DNA from: JANNPJ01 sp031400005
Lineage (GTDB): Bacteria > Actinomycetota > Actinomycetes > Actinomycetales > Kineosporiaceae
Assembly: GCA_031400005.1 (NCBI GenBank)
Contig: JANNPJ010000274.1
Span: 1 to 13,871, forward strand
Length of the DNA stretch: 13,871 nucleotides
Direction of reading: 5' to 3'
The notes under the pieces were generated by a model. The model saw nothing but the letters and a program-made list of their open reading frames with translations. It did no database searches and was not told the origin of the DNA. The translations under genes and the position numbers were made by a program. Each line of letters opens with the position of its first letter. Positions within the stretch are counted from its first letter, which is position 1. Below are positions 1 through 7,907 of this stretch, one piece after another.

Positions 1-2761
1 CCCGGGTCTCGGTGACGTCCGGGCGCACCTGGTAGGCCACCAGCGGCGTGGTGCCCTCGCGCTTGCGCTCGCCGACCTTGCGTGACCACGGCGACAGCAA
101 CGTGGCGGACTCGAGCTGCCCACCGTCACCCGCGTAGGTGATCTCCTCACGCAATTGGCCCTGATACTGCGGCAGGTCGTCGATTTTTCCGCCCTCGGAG
201 TCGACGATCTGCGCGGTGCGGGTCTTTCCGTCCGGCAGCCGGTCGCCGTGCATGCCGCGGAAGAACCGGTGCTCGCTCAGCGTTTTCGCGTCCGGCGCGG
301 CACCGATCCGGGTGCGGACCCGCTCGTAGCCGCGAAATTGGCTCCATGTGCGCTCTTTCGCCGCCGCGAACTCGCCGTCGTCCCAGGCCCAGGCCGCACC
401 GCCGAGGTACTCGTAGTTGGTGACCTTGGCGTACGCCGCCGTGGCTCCGTCCTCCTCCCGGACCTGGGTGACAACGTACTTGTGGAACCAGTCCTTGAAC
501 GGCTTCGTGGCGTCCTTCGGTGTCCAGGACTGCGGGTAGCAGCGCCTGTCGTTCGTCTGGGGGTCCGGCAGCGTACCCGCCGTGCAGTCGCGCGCGGAGT
601 ACACGACGCCGACCGTGCCGCCCATCTCGTTGTCGACGGCGGTCACGCGCCAGCGGGAGAACGGCTCGATGCCCTCCAGGCCGTCCACCCGGTTGTCCAT
701 CTGCTGGCCGCGGAACGAGACCGGCGGCATCGTCAGCTTCCCGCCCGCCGCGTCGTGGCCGGTCCGGGTGATCGACTTCAGCCACAGCGCCGGTGAGGTG
801 CCATCGCCCGTGGCCGGGAAGGACTGGTCCAGCGCGTAGCTGTCCACGGTCTTGAACGCCGAGCCGTCGGCCACCTAGGTGGTGATGGTGGTGAGGCGCT
901 TCGTGGACCAGAACGACGGGGAGTTCCGGTCCTTGCACGTGTCGCCGGCGTTGCAGACCTGGTCGAGCGGGGTGTCCGGCCAGTGCTTGGCGTTCGCCTT
1001 CGTGCGCTTGGCCTCGGCGCAGTCGAAGTCGGCGGTCTTGAAGCACCGCTCGGCGGTGGCGAACTCCACTCGGGCGATCGGCGAGGCGGTGAAGAGCGAC
1101 CCGCGCTGCTGGCCGTAGTCGACGCGCTTGAGCACGCCGCCACGGTCGTAGCGCACCGGGTCGGTCTTGCCGTTCAAGCCGTAGTGGTTCTGGAAGGAGT
1201 CCCACCACAGGCTCATCGCGTTGCCGGCCGGGTCCTCCACGTAGTCGAGGTTCCAGCGCCAGCCCTGCGTGCAGTCGGAGTCGGCGAACGCGGTGGCGTG
1301 GCAGGGCTCGCCCGGGTGATTGCCGAAGACCGGTGCAGTCCAGGTGGATTCGGTCACCTGGTCGCCCGCACCGGGCAGCTTGTTGAGGCCGAAGTGGTAC
1401 TTCGTGCCGTCCGTGGAGGTGAGCACCCAGTGCTCACCTTCGCGGGCGCCGTTGGACGCGCCGGTGCGGCGTTCCAGCCGCGAGCCGTCGTCGTCCGCCA
1501 GCTTCCAGGAACCGTCCTCGCTGCGAACCAGCTCAGTACTCGAGCCGTTGAGCGACAGCACGGCGTTCCAGCCGTCCCAGCACAGGTCGCCGGTCTTCTT
1601 GTCGTTGTTGCGTCCGGCGTCCTGATCGTCGCCGCACGAGCGGTAGCGCCGCTCCACGTAACCCGGTTCCCAGTCCCAGCCCTCGGCGATCCAGGATGAC
1701 TGGTTGTTCGTGGACGCCGTGCGGCCATCCACCGCCTGCGAGGAGTAGGCGAGGGCAACCTCCGGCGACGGGCCACCCGGCACGTCGGGAAGCTCGAGCG
1801 GGTGGCTCCAGCTGAAGCCGCCGCTGGAGCTGCCAGACATCCAGGACCCGGACGGCGACAGGGACGTGGCACCGAAGTTGCCGCCGGCCCCGGCTGGCGC
1901 GGCCACCGCGGCGATCGCCAGTGCGGCCGGTGCCGCGTTCGCGCCGACGGTCTTCGCGGGGGCGGCGGGCAGGGTGACATCCGCGGTGAGGGTGTCGGCA
2001 GCGGAGTCGTTGCGGGTCGGCAGCGGCGTGGAGGTCTGGCACTCGGTGCGCTCGGGGGTGGTGAGCGCGCATGCCGGCAGCTGCACGAGGGCCAGGCGCG
2101 AGCCGTAGTCGGCGCCGTAAGCGTGCTGGAAGGTGGAGTAGTCCAGCTCCACCTGCGCCCGGCCGCCCTGAGAACCCGCTGCTGGGGCAGCTTCTGGCAC
2201 GGCTGGCGGCTCTGTCGTGGCGGCATCCTGCGGCGCGGAGGCCGTCTCCGGTGCGGTGGTCGTCTCCCGTGCGGTGGTCGTCGGTGCGGTGGCCGGTACG
2301 GAGAGGCCAACGAGGACGCCGTCAACTCCTGCGGCAGCGGTAGCGGCAGCGTCGGCCACCTCCACGCTCACGCTCGTGGGGTCGGCCAGTGCGCGAGCTT
2401 TCGTGGTGGTGCTGCCGGCGACGGCCACAGCCTTGACGGTGATCGGGGAGGCAGCTTCCGCCTCACCCGACGGCCAGGCGGCGTCCGCGGGACGCCACGG
2501 CTCCACCGCGTCACCGGATGGGACCTTCGACCGGTGCTTGGGCGCGGCGACCGCCGGAACCGACCGTTCCTTGCGGAGTTTCGTCATCTTGGGGGCGCGC
2601 TCGGTGGACCCACCGGGACGCTCGGCGGCCTGGGCGACACCGCTCGGCACGAGGCCGGCGAGCATGCCAGTGAGCGCCACTGTCGCGATCCAGAAGCGGG
2701 CACGGAAGAACCACGAAGAATGCTCGATTGGGCGCACAGCCCACACCCCCAGAAGCGACAT
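1..2761 (-). pseudogene. Secreted RHS/YD-repeat-type protein, N-terminal part, interrupted by an in-frame amber codon; runs off left edge
   Basis: N-terminal portion of a large secreted RHS-family protein (surface or polymorphic-toxin-like in known relatives). The ATG at 2761 is followed by a basic stretch, a hydrophobic segment (FWIATVALTGMLAGLVPSG) and an AQA-type signal-peptidase site. Next comes a long Ala/Thr/Pro-rich linker, then the typical actinobacterial RHS N-terminal module: GGFSWSHPLELPDVPGG, PSPEVALAYSSQAVDG, WIAEGWDWEPGYVERRYR, DGTKYHFGLNKLPG and WRWNLDYVEDPAGNAMSLWW. The frame meets TAG at 877-875 after STKRLTTITT, but the same frame goes on without another stop to base 1 and keeps family-like motifs (DGTSPALWLKSITRTG, YEYLGGAAWAWDDGEF). 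Either the gene is a pseudogene, the codon is read through, or the base is wrong. As it stands, translation ends at 875. Start is uncertain: GTG at 2737 has a better G-rich Shine-Dalgarno, and an ATG at 2854 lies outside the likely transcript. No YD core or toxin tip is visible in this window. Confidence 0.85.
875..877 (-). other. In-frame amber (TAG) codon inside the RHS reading frame
   Basis: On the minus strand the context reads ACC ATC ACC ACC TAG GTG GCC GAC GGC. A single C-to-T change from CAG (Gln) would create it. The reading frame before and after is the same, so this is a substitution and not a frameshift. It is the only stop in the frame between 2761 and 1. Confidence 0.9.
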
Positions 2762-2780
2762 GCCGAAGTCGGCGCGCCGT

Positions 2781-2810
2781 AAGGTAACGGTTCGTGCCGA
2801 ATAACGGCAA
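2781..2810 (-). promoter_or_regulatory. Candidate promoter for the RHS gene
   Basis: On the minus strand TTGCCG (2810-2805) is followed after 18 bases by TACCTT (2786-2781), resembling actinobacterial vegetative -35 and -10 elements. Transcription would begin near 2774, a few bases before the ATG at 2761. Motif matching only. Confidence 0.3.
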
Positions 2811-2832
2811 CTGGCGTGTACGGTACGGCTCG

Positions 2833-2844
2833 CCCGATATCGGG
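2833..2844. promoter_or_regulatory. 12-bp perfect palindrome in the divergent intergenic region
   Basis: CCCGATATCGGG reads identically on both strands and lies about 28 bases upstream of the FG-GAP protein start, in the roughly 110-bp space between two divergently transcribed secreted-protein genes. It could be an operator. Nearby are TGCCG-AATAA-CGGCA (about 2796-2810) and GTACGGTAC (about 2818-2826), also dyads. No regulator is identified. Confidence 0.35.
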
Positions 2845-2871
2845 TCGGGACCATTCGCTAGGGGAAGACGC

Positions 2872-5800
2872 ATGATCAGAAAGCGCTCCGCCCTGTTCCG
2901 CGCGCCCAGAGGGCGCGCCCTCCCGGCCGTCGGTGTGGCCCTCACCTGCGCCGCAGGTATGATCTACGCCACACCAGCGACGGCCGCACCGGTGCGGTCT
3001 GCTGCCGCACCGGTGGAGTCGGTCGCGCCGTTCACCGACGAGGCCGCCGCCTCCCGCACCGCGGCGCGCACCGGCCAGGCGGTGGTGGTGGAGACGGCCC
3101 GCTCGGAGACGAGCGACGTCGTGGCCAACCCGAACGGCACCTTCACGCTCACCGAGCACGCCCTGCCGGTGCGCGTGCACCGCCCCTCAGGCTGGACGCC
3201 GGTTGACACGACGCTCGAGCGGACCGTGGACGGGCGTCTGCGCCCGGCTGCCGCGCCCACCGACGTCACGTTCTCCGGCGGCGGAAGCGGGCCGCTCGTG
3301 CAGCTCACCAAGGAGGGCCGCTCGATCGACCTGGGCTGGCCGACGGCGCTGCCCACACCGGTGATCGACGGCGCCCAGGTGACCTATCCCGAGGTGCTGC
3401 CGGGAGTGGACCTGTCGCTGATGGCGGACGCAGACGGCTTCTCCCAGGCCCTGGTGGTGAAGTCCGCCGAGGCGGGGAGGAACCCTGCGCTGCGAGAGGT
3501 GCGGTTCGCCCTGCGCACCTCGGGTCTGCAGCTGCGGACGAGCGACGACGGCATGACCGAGGCCGTAAACCCCGCCGGTGAGGTGCTTCTCGCTACCTCG
3601 ACCGCCAGGATGTGGGACTCCGCCGGCACCCCGGCGCAGGCGGAGCCGGAGCCGGAGGTGCGCGCCGCGGCCTCGGGCCCGAAAACCGCTCGCGCCGCGA
3701 CCGCGCAGGAGCCGACGTCCCCTGCCGCCGCCGGCGACCCACCGAGCGAGCTCGACCCCGGCACGAACGGCGCCGACGTCGGCGTGGACGTCTCCGACGG
3801 CAACCTCACGCTCACCCCTGACCAGGACCTGCTGCGCGACCCGGACACGGTGTTTCCGGTCTACATCGATCCGAAGACCACTGGCACCCGGCAGGCGTGG
3901 ACCCTCGTCTACAAGCGGTTCCCGACCACGTCGTACTGGAATGGGACCGGGTGGGGCAACGGCACCACGGACCGAGCCCGGGTCGGATATGAGAAGGAGG
4001 ACGGCAGCACGTCCCGGTCCTTCTTCCGGATCGACTCCCGCAAGCTGGCCGACAAGCAGGTGCTGAGCGCAGTCTTCAACATCCGCGAGACGCACTCGTG
4101 GTCGTGCCAGAAGCGGCCGGTGCAGCTGTGGCTCACCGGCGCCATCAGCAACAAGACCACCTGGAAGAAGCAGCCGAAGTGGATCACACGGCTGAACACC
4201 AAGGACGTGGCACACGGCTACGAGGCGGGCGGCTGCCCGGACGCCGGCGTCGACTTCAACGCCAAACTCGCCGCGACGCAGGCCGCAGCGAGCAAGTGGA
4301 AGAGCATCACGTTCGGCCTCAAGGCGAAGGACGAGAAGGACACCTACGCCTGGAAGAAGTTCCAGACGAACGCGAAGCTGATCGTCGAGTACAACAGCCG
4401 GCCCGCCATCCCCACCGCCCTGGGTACCGAGCCGAGCACGCAGAACGCCAAGAAGGACTGCGGGATCACCGAGCCGCGGGTCACCATTGGCAACACCGAC
4501 CTGAAGTTGAAGGCCACGGTGAAGGACCCGGACGGTGGCACCGTCAAAGGTGTCTTCAAACTCTGGGTGCCGGGCAAGTACGACACCCCGGTCCTGGAGC
4601 AGAGCGACAGCAAGACGAGCGGAAATATCGCCACCCTGAAGGTCGGGCGAGACGTCCTGAAGAAGGCGCTGCCGAACGGCGGGACCTTCGGGTGGCACGT
4701 GCACGCCAACGACGGCCGGCTCAGTTCCACGGAAACCGCACCGACAGGTGAAGGCAACTGCTACTTCAAGTACGACCCGGTGCGTCCGGGCGAGCGCCCG
4801 AAGGTGACGTCAACGCAGTACCCGGATGGCGACGACGGCACAGTGGGCGAAAAGGCCCGCACCCCAGGTCAGTTCACGATCTCCAATGGCGGCGTGAAGG
4901 ACGTCGTGGCCTACGAGTACGGCCTCGACAAGAACCCTCCCACGCAGGTCGTGCGCCCGGCCAAGCCCGGCGACCCGGTGACCGTCACGCTCACGCCGAT
5001 GAGCGCGGGTCCGCACACCGTCTACGTCCGCAGCCGGGACGCCGCGCAGAACGTCTCGGACGTCGAGACCTATCTCTTCTACGCCGCCTCGACCGGCCTG
5101 AAGGACAAGCCCGGTGACGTGAACGGCGACGGCAACCCAGATCTCTACGGGGTCCACAGGGCCGTGGCAACCGCCACGAAGCCGGAGACGCACACGGTCC
5201 AGTTCCACGCCGGGACCGGTGCCGGCAAGGCGCCCGTCCAGGACGACGCATCGGACGCACCCGGGTGGGGCGGTGCGCTCCTGACCCACCGTGGCGACTG
5301 GACCGAGGACGGCACCGAGGATCTCGTGGCCCGGCGCAGAGACGGGAAGCTCTGGGTCTACCCCGTCGGAGCGTTCGGTGCACTGGAGGAGGAGCCGGTG
5401 GAACTGCGCGAACCACGTCTGCCGCAGCCCGACGACACCGCACCCCAACCCGGCGACCCCGTGGACGAGGACGACCCATCCCCGGACGACCCACCGGTCG
5501 ACGAGCCCGTGGACGGCGAGCCTGTGGAGGACGACGACCCGCCGCTCGACCTGGCGACGATCACCCAGATCGTTTCGCTCGGTGACGTGACGAAGCCGGC
5601 CAATGACGACACCTCCGAGTCCGCCTTTGAGGCACCCGACTTCGTCGCCGTAGCGGGTGACCAGCTGTGGTTCGTCGAGGGCGGCCCCCAGATGACGCTG
5701 TGGGACACCACGCTCATCGGCGACCGAGGTTGGGCAGGCAGCACGGTGAGCGCGGCCGGCGACCACGACAGCGATGGGTTCCCGGACCTATTCGTGCGGG

Positions 5801-6102
5801 AGAAGGCGAACGGCAAGCTCTGGCTCTACAAGGGCAAGGCCGACACGCTCGACGCCTCCCAGTTCGACCCGTCGAGCCTCGGCCAGGTCGCCAACCGCGT
5901 CATGGTGGAGGCCACCGGGTGGTCCGCCACGGCACGACCGCTCATCACCGGCACCGGCGACGCGGACGGTGACGGCCTCTCCGACCTGTGGACGAGCGAC
6001 TCGACCGGCAAGCTCCTCTACATCCGGTCACGCCGCGGCCAGGCCGGTGAGGCACCTGTAGTGATCAGCACCGGCTGGGACAAGATCACAGCGCTGTCGT
6101 GA
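2872..6102 (+). CDS. Large secreted protein: RHS-companion N-terminal region, DNRLRE-like domain, C-terminal FG-GAP/VCBS-type repeats
   Basis: 1076-aa exported protein. ATG 2872 is chosen because AGGGGAAG lies 5-6 bases upstream and it gives a clear signal peptide (basic n-region, hydrophobic core, TATPATA/A-type cleavage near residue 40). Residues about 50-270 match the conserved N-terminal region seen in actinobacterial proteins encoded next to RHS genes (PVDTTLERTVDGRL, LPGVDLSLMADADGFSQALV, MWDSAG). Residues about 325-510 look like a DNRLRE-type structural domain (FPVYIDPK, VFNIRETHSWSC, KLIVEYNSRP). Residues about 510-740 are probably Ig-like. The C-terminus from about 745 carries Ca-loop repeats: DVNGDGNPD (about 749), DHDSDGFPD (about 964) and DADGDGLSD (about 1030). 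An Asp/Pro-rich linker (about 852-893) splits the repeat region. It is divergent from the RHS gene; a surface or RHS-assembly role is inferred only from family neighbourhoods. No catalytic motif was recognised. Confidence 0.88.
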   Translation: MIRKRSALFRAPRGRALPAVGVALTCAAGMIYATPATAAPVRSAAAPVESVAPFTDEAAASRTAARTGQAVVVETARSETSDVVANPNGTFTLTEHALPVRVHRPSGWTPVDTTLERTVDGRLRPAAAPTDVTFSGGGSGPLVQLTKEGRSIDLGWPTALPTPVIDGAQVTYPEVLPGVDLSLMADADGFSQALVVKSAEAGRNPALREVRFALRTSGLQLRTSDDGMTEAVNPAGEVLLATSTARMWDSAGTPAQAEPEPEVRAAASGPKTARAATAQEPTSPAAAGDPPSELDPGTNGADVGVDVSDGNLTLTPDQDLLRDPDTVFPVYIDPKTTGTRQAWTLVYKRFPTTSYWNGTGWGNGTTDRARVGYEKEDGSTSRSFFRIDSRKLADKQVLSAVFNIRETHSWSCQKRPVQLWLTGAISNKTTWKKQPKWITRLNTKDVAHGYEAGGCPDAGVDFNAKLAATQAAASKWKSITFGLKAKDEKDTYAWKKFQTNAKLIVEYNSRPAIPTALGTEPSTQNAKKDCGITEPRVTIGNTDLKLKATVKDPDGGTVKGVFKLWVPGKYDTPVLEQSDSKTSGNIATLKVGRDVLKKALPNGGTFGWHVHANDGRLSSTETAPTGEGNCYFKYDPVRPGERPKVTSTQYPDGDDGTVGEKARTPGQFTISNGGVKDVVAYEYGLDKNPPTQVVRPAKPGDPVTVTLTPMSAGPHTVYVRSRDAAQNVSDVETYLFYAASTGLKDKPGDVNGDGNPDLYGVHRAVATATKPETHTVQFHAGTGAGKAPVQDDASDAPGWGGALLTHRGDWTEDGTEDLVARRRDGKLWVYPVGAFGALEEEPVELREPRLPQPDDTAPQPGDPVDEDDPSPDDPPVDEPVDGEPVEDDDPPLDLATITQIVSLGDVTKPANDDTSESAFEAPDFVAVAGDQLWFVEGGPQMTLWDTTLIGDRGWAGSTVSAAGDHDSDGFPDLFVREKANGKLWLYKGKADTLDASQFDPSSLGQVANRVMVEATGWSATARPLITGTGDADGDGLSDLWTSDSTGKLLYIRSRRGQAGEAPVVISTGWDKITALS

Positions 6103-6119
6103 TCAGCTGACGACCTGAC

Positions 6120-6159
6120 GACGGGCGGGGCGCGGCCGAACGGTCGCGTCCCGCCCGTC
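6120..6159 (+). terminator. Long hairpin terminator after the FG-GAP protein gene
   Basis: Arms 6120-6137 and 6142-6159 pair over 18 bp (two G-T wobbles, no mismatch) around the tetraloop GAAC, beginning 17 bases after the TGA stop. There is no T-run, which is usual for high-GC actinobacterial terminators. Confidence 0.85.
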
Positions 6160-6206
6160 GTCCACACCCTTCTGACCCGCACCAGCGCCCGGTACACCGG
6201 CGCCTA

Positions 6207-6240
6207 TGGTAGGGAAATACGTGAAAACGGTTACCTACCA
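6207..6240. repeat. Short inverted repeat TGGTAGG...CCTACCA
   Basis: Seven-base perfect arms (6207-6213 and 6234-6240) separated by an AT-richer 20-base spacer, between the terminator and the gene fragment. It could be an operator or a remnant element end. Apart from this dyad and the fragment at 6318-6480, nothing else was recognised in the 6160-6490 stretch. Confidence 0.35.
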
Positions 6241-6317
6241 AGAGGTCAGCGACCGGGCCTCGAGCGCTGCGCTTGATGAAGAGTGCATGCACGGCAGTAG
6301 GTGTCTGGGCCTCGAAT

Positions 6318-6480
6318 TCAGAACTGCCAGGTGGTGGCGCCGCCGGGTTCGACGGTGAGCAGGCCGGTGGCCCGCCGGGCGGTGATCCGGTACACGGCCC
6401 ACGGCGGCCGGCCGGCCGAGGGCGCGCTGAAGTCGGCGGTAAGGGCGCGCCCGGCGATGCGAGTGCCCCGGTTGCTGCCA
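6318..6480 (-). pseudogene. C-terminal fragment of an unrecognised protein (possibly PPOX/flavin-reductase-like)
   Basis: The minus strand carries about 50 codons with strong G/C third positions ending in TGA at 6320-6318. The tail (WAVYRITARRATGLLTVEP, then GGATTWQF) has the look of a protein C-terminus, vaguely like the VYRxxPxxAxx...TxWxF ending of pyridoxamine-5-phosphate-oxidase-like proteins. Upstream the frame runs into the ArsR promoter and coding region with no family-like sequence, so the 5' part is missing. Function is a guess; that it is a coding remnant is more secure than its identity. Confidence 0.35.
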
Positions 6481-6521
6481 TGTCGGCTCGGTTGGGCCTC
6501 CCCCGAGCGGACGAACGCCGG

Positions 6522-6563
6522 TAGCATCGTCACATGACGATACCAACGGTAGGTACCGATGCT
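6522..6563 (+). promoter_or_regulatory. Leaderless promoter -10 and overlapping operator dyads of the ArsR gene
   Basis: TAGCAT (6522-6527) is a good -10 element, and the A of the ATG (6534) lies 7 bases downstream, where transcription should start. No Shine-Dalgarno precedes the ATG. A near-palindrome, ATCGTCACATGACGAT (6526-6541, 14 of 16 symmetric), spans -10 to the start codon, and a wider inverted repeat AGCATCG/CGATGCT (6523-6529, 6557-6563) encloses it. Operators of ArsR/SmtB repressors typically overlap their own promoters, so autoregulation is likely. Confidence 0.5.
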
Positions 6564-6950
6564 GGGTCTGACCTGGGCGTGCCGGTGCTGGGTGAGGAGG
6601 TCACGGCCGCGGCATGCTTGTTCCGCGGGCTGGCGGATCCGACCCGGTTGATGATCGTGCGGCACCTGGCCCGGGGTGAGCACCGGGTGGTGGATCTGGT
6701 GGCGCACCTAGGGCTGGCGCAGTCGACGGTCTCGGGGCATCTGGCGTGTCTGCGGGACTGCGGGCTGGTGACCTCCCGGGCGCAGGGCCGCGCGTCGGTC
6801 TACTCGCTGGCGCGCCCTGAACTGCTGGATCTGCTGCAGGCCGCGGAGGCATTCCTGGACGCCACCGGGGCCCAGGCCGCGCAGTGCGCGACCTACGGCA
6901 GCAAGGCCTCGTCTGCGCCGCCCGGACGACCCGCGCAGATACCGGCATGA
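6534..6950 (+). CDS. ArsR/SmtB-family metal-sensing repressor, CmtR-like
   Basis: 138-aa winged-helix metalloregulator. Residues 30-45 (FRGLADPTRLMIVRHL) and the recognition helix region 60-80 (LGLAQSTVSGHLACLRDCGL) are classic ArsR/SmtB. Cys72 and Cys76 in HLACLRDCG, plus Cys118 in the C-terminal tail, correspond to the three-cysteine Cd/Pb site of mycobacterial CmtR (two in the DNA-binding helix, one near the C-terminus); Cys28 is extra. It should repress the downstream transporter and release DNA on binding a soft divalent metal. The ATG is supported by a leaderless -10; GTG codons at 6579 and 6585 are alternatives closer to the normal family start. The stop codon overlaps the next micro-ORF (ATGA), and the transporter gene follows 71 bases later, so this is one transcript. 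The exact metal is inferred, not proven. Confidence 0.9.
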   Translation: MTIPTVGTDAGSDLGVPVLGEEVTAAACLFRGLADPTRLMIVRHLARGEHRVVDLVAHLGLAQSTVSGHLACLRDCGLVTSRAQGRASVYSLARPELLDLLQAAEAFLDATGAQAAQCATYGSKASSAPPGRPAQIPA

Positions 6951-7003
6951 GCGGCGGTCACGGGCACGACCACGTCGAGCACGAACATCCCACCCACGCC
7001 TGA
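6947..7003 (+). CDS. 18-aa His-rich micro-ORF between the metal regulator and the transporter
   Basis: The ATG overlaps the ArsR stop (ATGA at 6947-6950), favouring coupled translation. The peptide MSGGHGHDHVEHEHPTHA has six histidines and four acidic residues in 18 positions and no hydrophobic segment, a composition suited to binding Zn, Ni, Co or Cu. It is in the same frame as the CDF transporter and separated from it by TGA plus 18 bases containing that gene's ribosome site. It could therefore be a free metal-buffer peptide, or the His-rich N-terminal tail of the transporter cut off by a stop. Many CDF proteins carry such His-rich tails. Translation is unproven. Confidence 0.45.
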   Translation: MSGGHGHDHVEHEHPTHA

Positions 7004-7021
7004 CATTTCGTCGGAGGACTG

Positions 7022-7822
7022 ATGAGTGCCACGACCCACGAGCATCCGCCGATATCCGCGGATGAGCGGGCCCGACTCGGACGCCGCGCCCAGCTGCTGG
7101 CCGCCGGGAGCGTCACGTACAACACCATCGAGGCCGCCGTCGCGATCGGCGCCGGCCTGGTCGCTGGGTCCGGGGCGCTGGTCGCGTTCGGTCTGGACTC
7201 GATCATCGAGGTGTCCAGCGGGCTGATCATCCTGTGGCAGTTCCGCCACGCGATCCCGGTCTCGCGAGAACGCCTCGCGCTGCGGCTGATCGCGGTGTCG
7301 TTCTTCGCCTTGGCCGCCTACGTCAGTGTTGACGCCGTCCGTGCGCTGCTCGGCTCGCAGGACCCGGACGCCTCCCCAGTCGGGATCGGCTTGGCCACGC
7401 TGTCGTTGCTGGTGATGCCGTGGCTGTCCTGGGCGCAGCGACGCACCGGGCGGGCCCTGTCCTCCAGCACGGTGGTGGCCGATTCCACCCAGACCCTGCT
7501 GTGCACCTACCTTTCCGCTGTCCTGCTGGCCGGTCTGGTCCTGAACGCGGCGTTCGGGTGGGCGTGGGCCGACCCGGTGGTCAGCCTGGTCATCGCCGCG
7601 GTCGCCGTCCGGGAAGGACGTGAAGCCTGGCGCGGGGACAACTGCTGCGCCCCCGGGCCGGCGCACCAGCACACCGCGGTCGACCTCAGCACACCCGATC
7701 CCAGGCAGGTGTCCTCGCTCCGGCCGGGGCTGCCGATCGTCGGACAGTCCTCGGCACCGTCAGGTGAATGCTCTGACGGGTGCTGCAAGCGATCACTACC
7801 GAACCCCTATCGGACCGCCTGA
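7022..7822 (+). CDS. Cation diffusion facilitator (CDF)-type metal efflux transporter
   Basis: 266-aa inner-membrane protein with about six helices (roughly residues 24-46, 52-72, 85-105, 118-136, 150-178, 182-198). The metal-site acidic residues are visible: Asp59 in FGLDSIIE (helix 2) and Asp154 in VVADSTQT (helix 5). The usual CDF cytoplasmic domain is absent; after REGREAWRGDNCC comes a tail with Cys208/209 and Cys250/254/255 (GECSDGCC), suggesting a soft-metal-binding extension. GGAGGA ends 3 bases before ATG 7022, a short spacing. It should export Zn, Cd, Co or a similar ion under control of the adjacent ArsR repressor. Base composition becomes less GC-biased at third positions over the last 40 codons, near the junction with the decayed DsbA piece, so the very C-terminus may have been altered. 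Confidence 0.88.
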   Translation: MSATTHEHPPISADERARLGRRAQLLAAGSVTYNTIEAAVAIGAGLVAGSGALVAFGLDSIIEVSSGLIILWQFRHAIPVSRERLALRLIAVSFFALAAYVSVDAVRALLGSQDPDASPVGIGLATLSLLVMPWLSWAQRRTGRALSSSTVVADSTQTLLCTYLSAVLLAGLVLNAAFGWAWADPVVSLVIAAVAVREGREAWRGDNCCAPGPAHQHTAVDLSTPDPRQVSSLRPGLPIVGQSSAPSGECSDGCCKRSLPNPYRTA

Positions 7823-7907
7823 TGCCTGCGGTCGCGCGGTCGCCGATCCGGCCACCCTCCAGCGGATCGAGCAGGACAAGAACGACGGTACGGCCCTCGG
7901 TGTTCAG
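7821..7907 (+). pseudogene. Internal fragment of a DsbA-like thioredoxin-fold protein
   Basis: In a frame different from the transporter, about 29 codons read like the end of a DsbA/thioredoxin-type oxidoreductase just before the cis-Pro loop: ATLQRIEQDKNDGTALGVQ, where family members continue with GTPTFFVNG. Here that cis-Pro motif is missing and the sequence passes straight into VKOR N-terminal sequence. No CxxC active site remains. In actinobacteria DsbA-like genes often precede VKOR genes, so this looks like a scar left by a deletion. Assignment is from motif memory. Confidence 0.5.

Noticed and set aside
2762..2854. Upstream extension of the RHS protein to an ATG at 2854
   Set aside because: It adds 31 residues of basic, non-signal sequence overlapping the candidate promoter and the opposite gene's leader; the signal peptide fits starts at 2761 or 2737.
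2794..2871. Upstream start of the FG-GAP protein at 2794
   Set aside because: ATG 2872 has a good ribosome site and an immediate signal peptide; the extension would bury it behind 26 residues encoded by the divergent promoter region.
3187..4704. 505-codon open frame antisense to the FG-GAP protein gene
   Set aside because: It is an antisense shadow created by GC-rich third positions; the plus-strand product has clear domains and this one has none.
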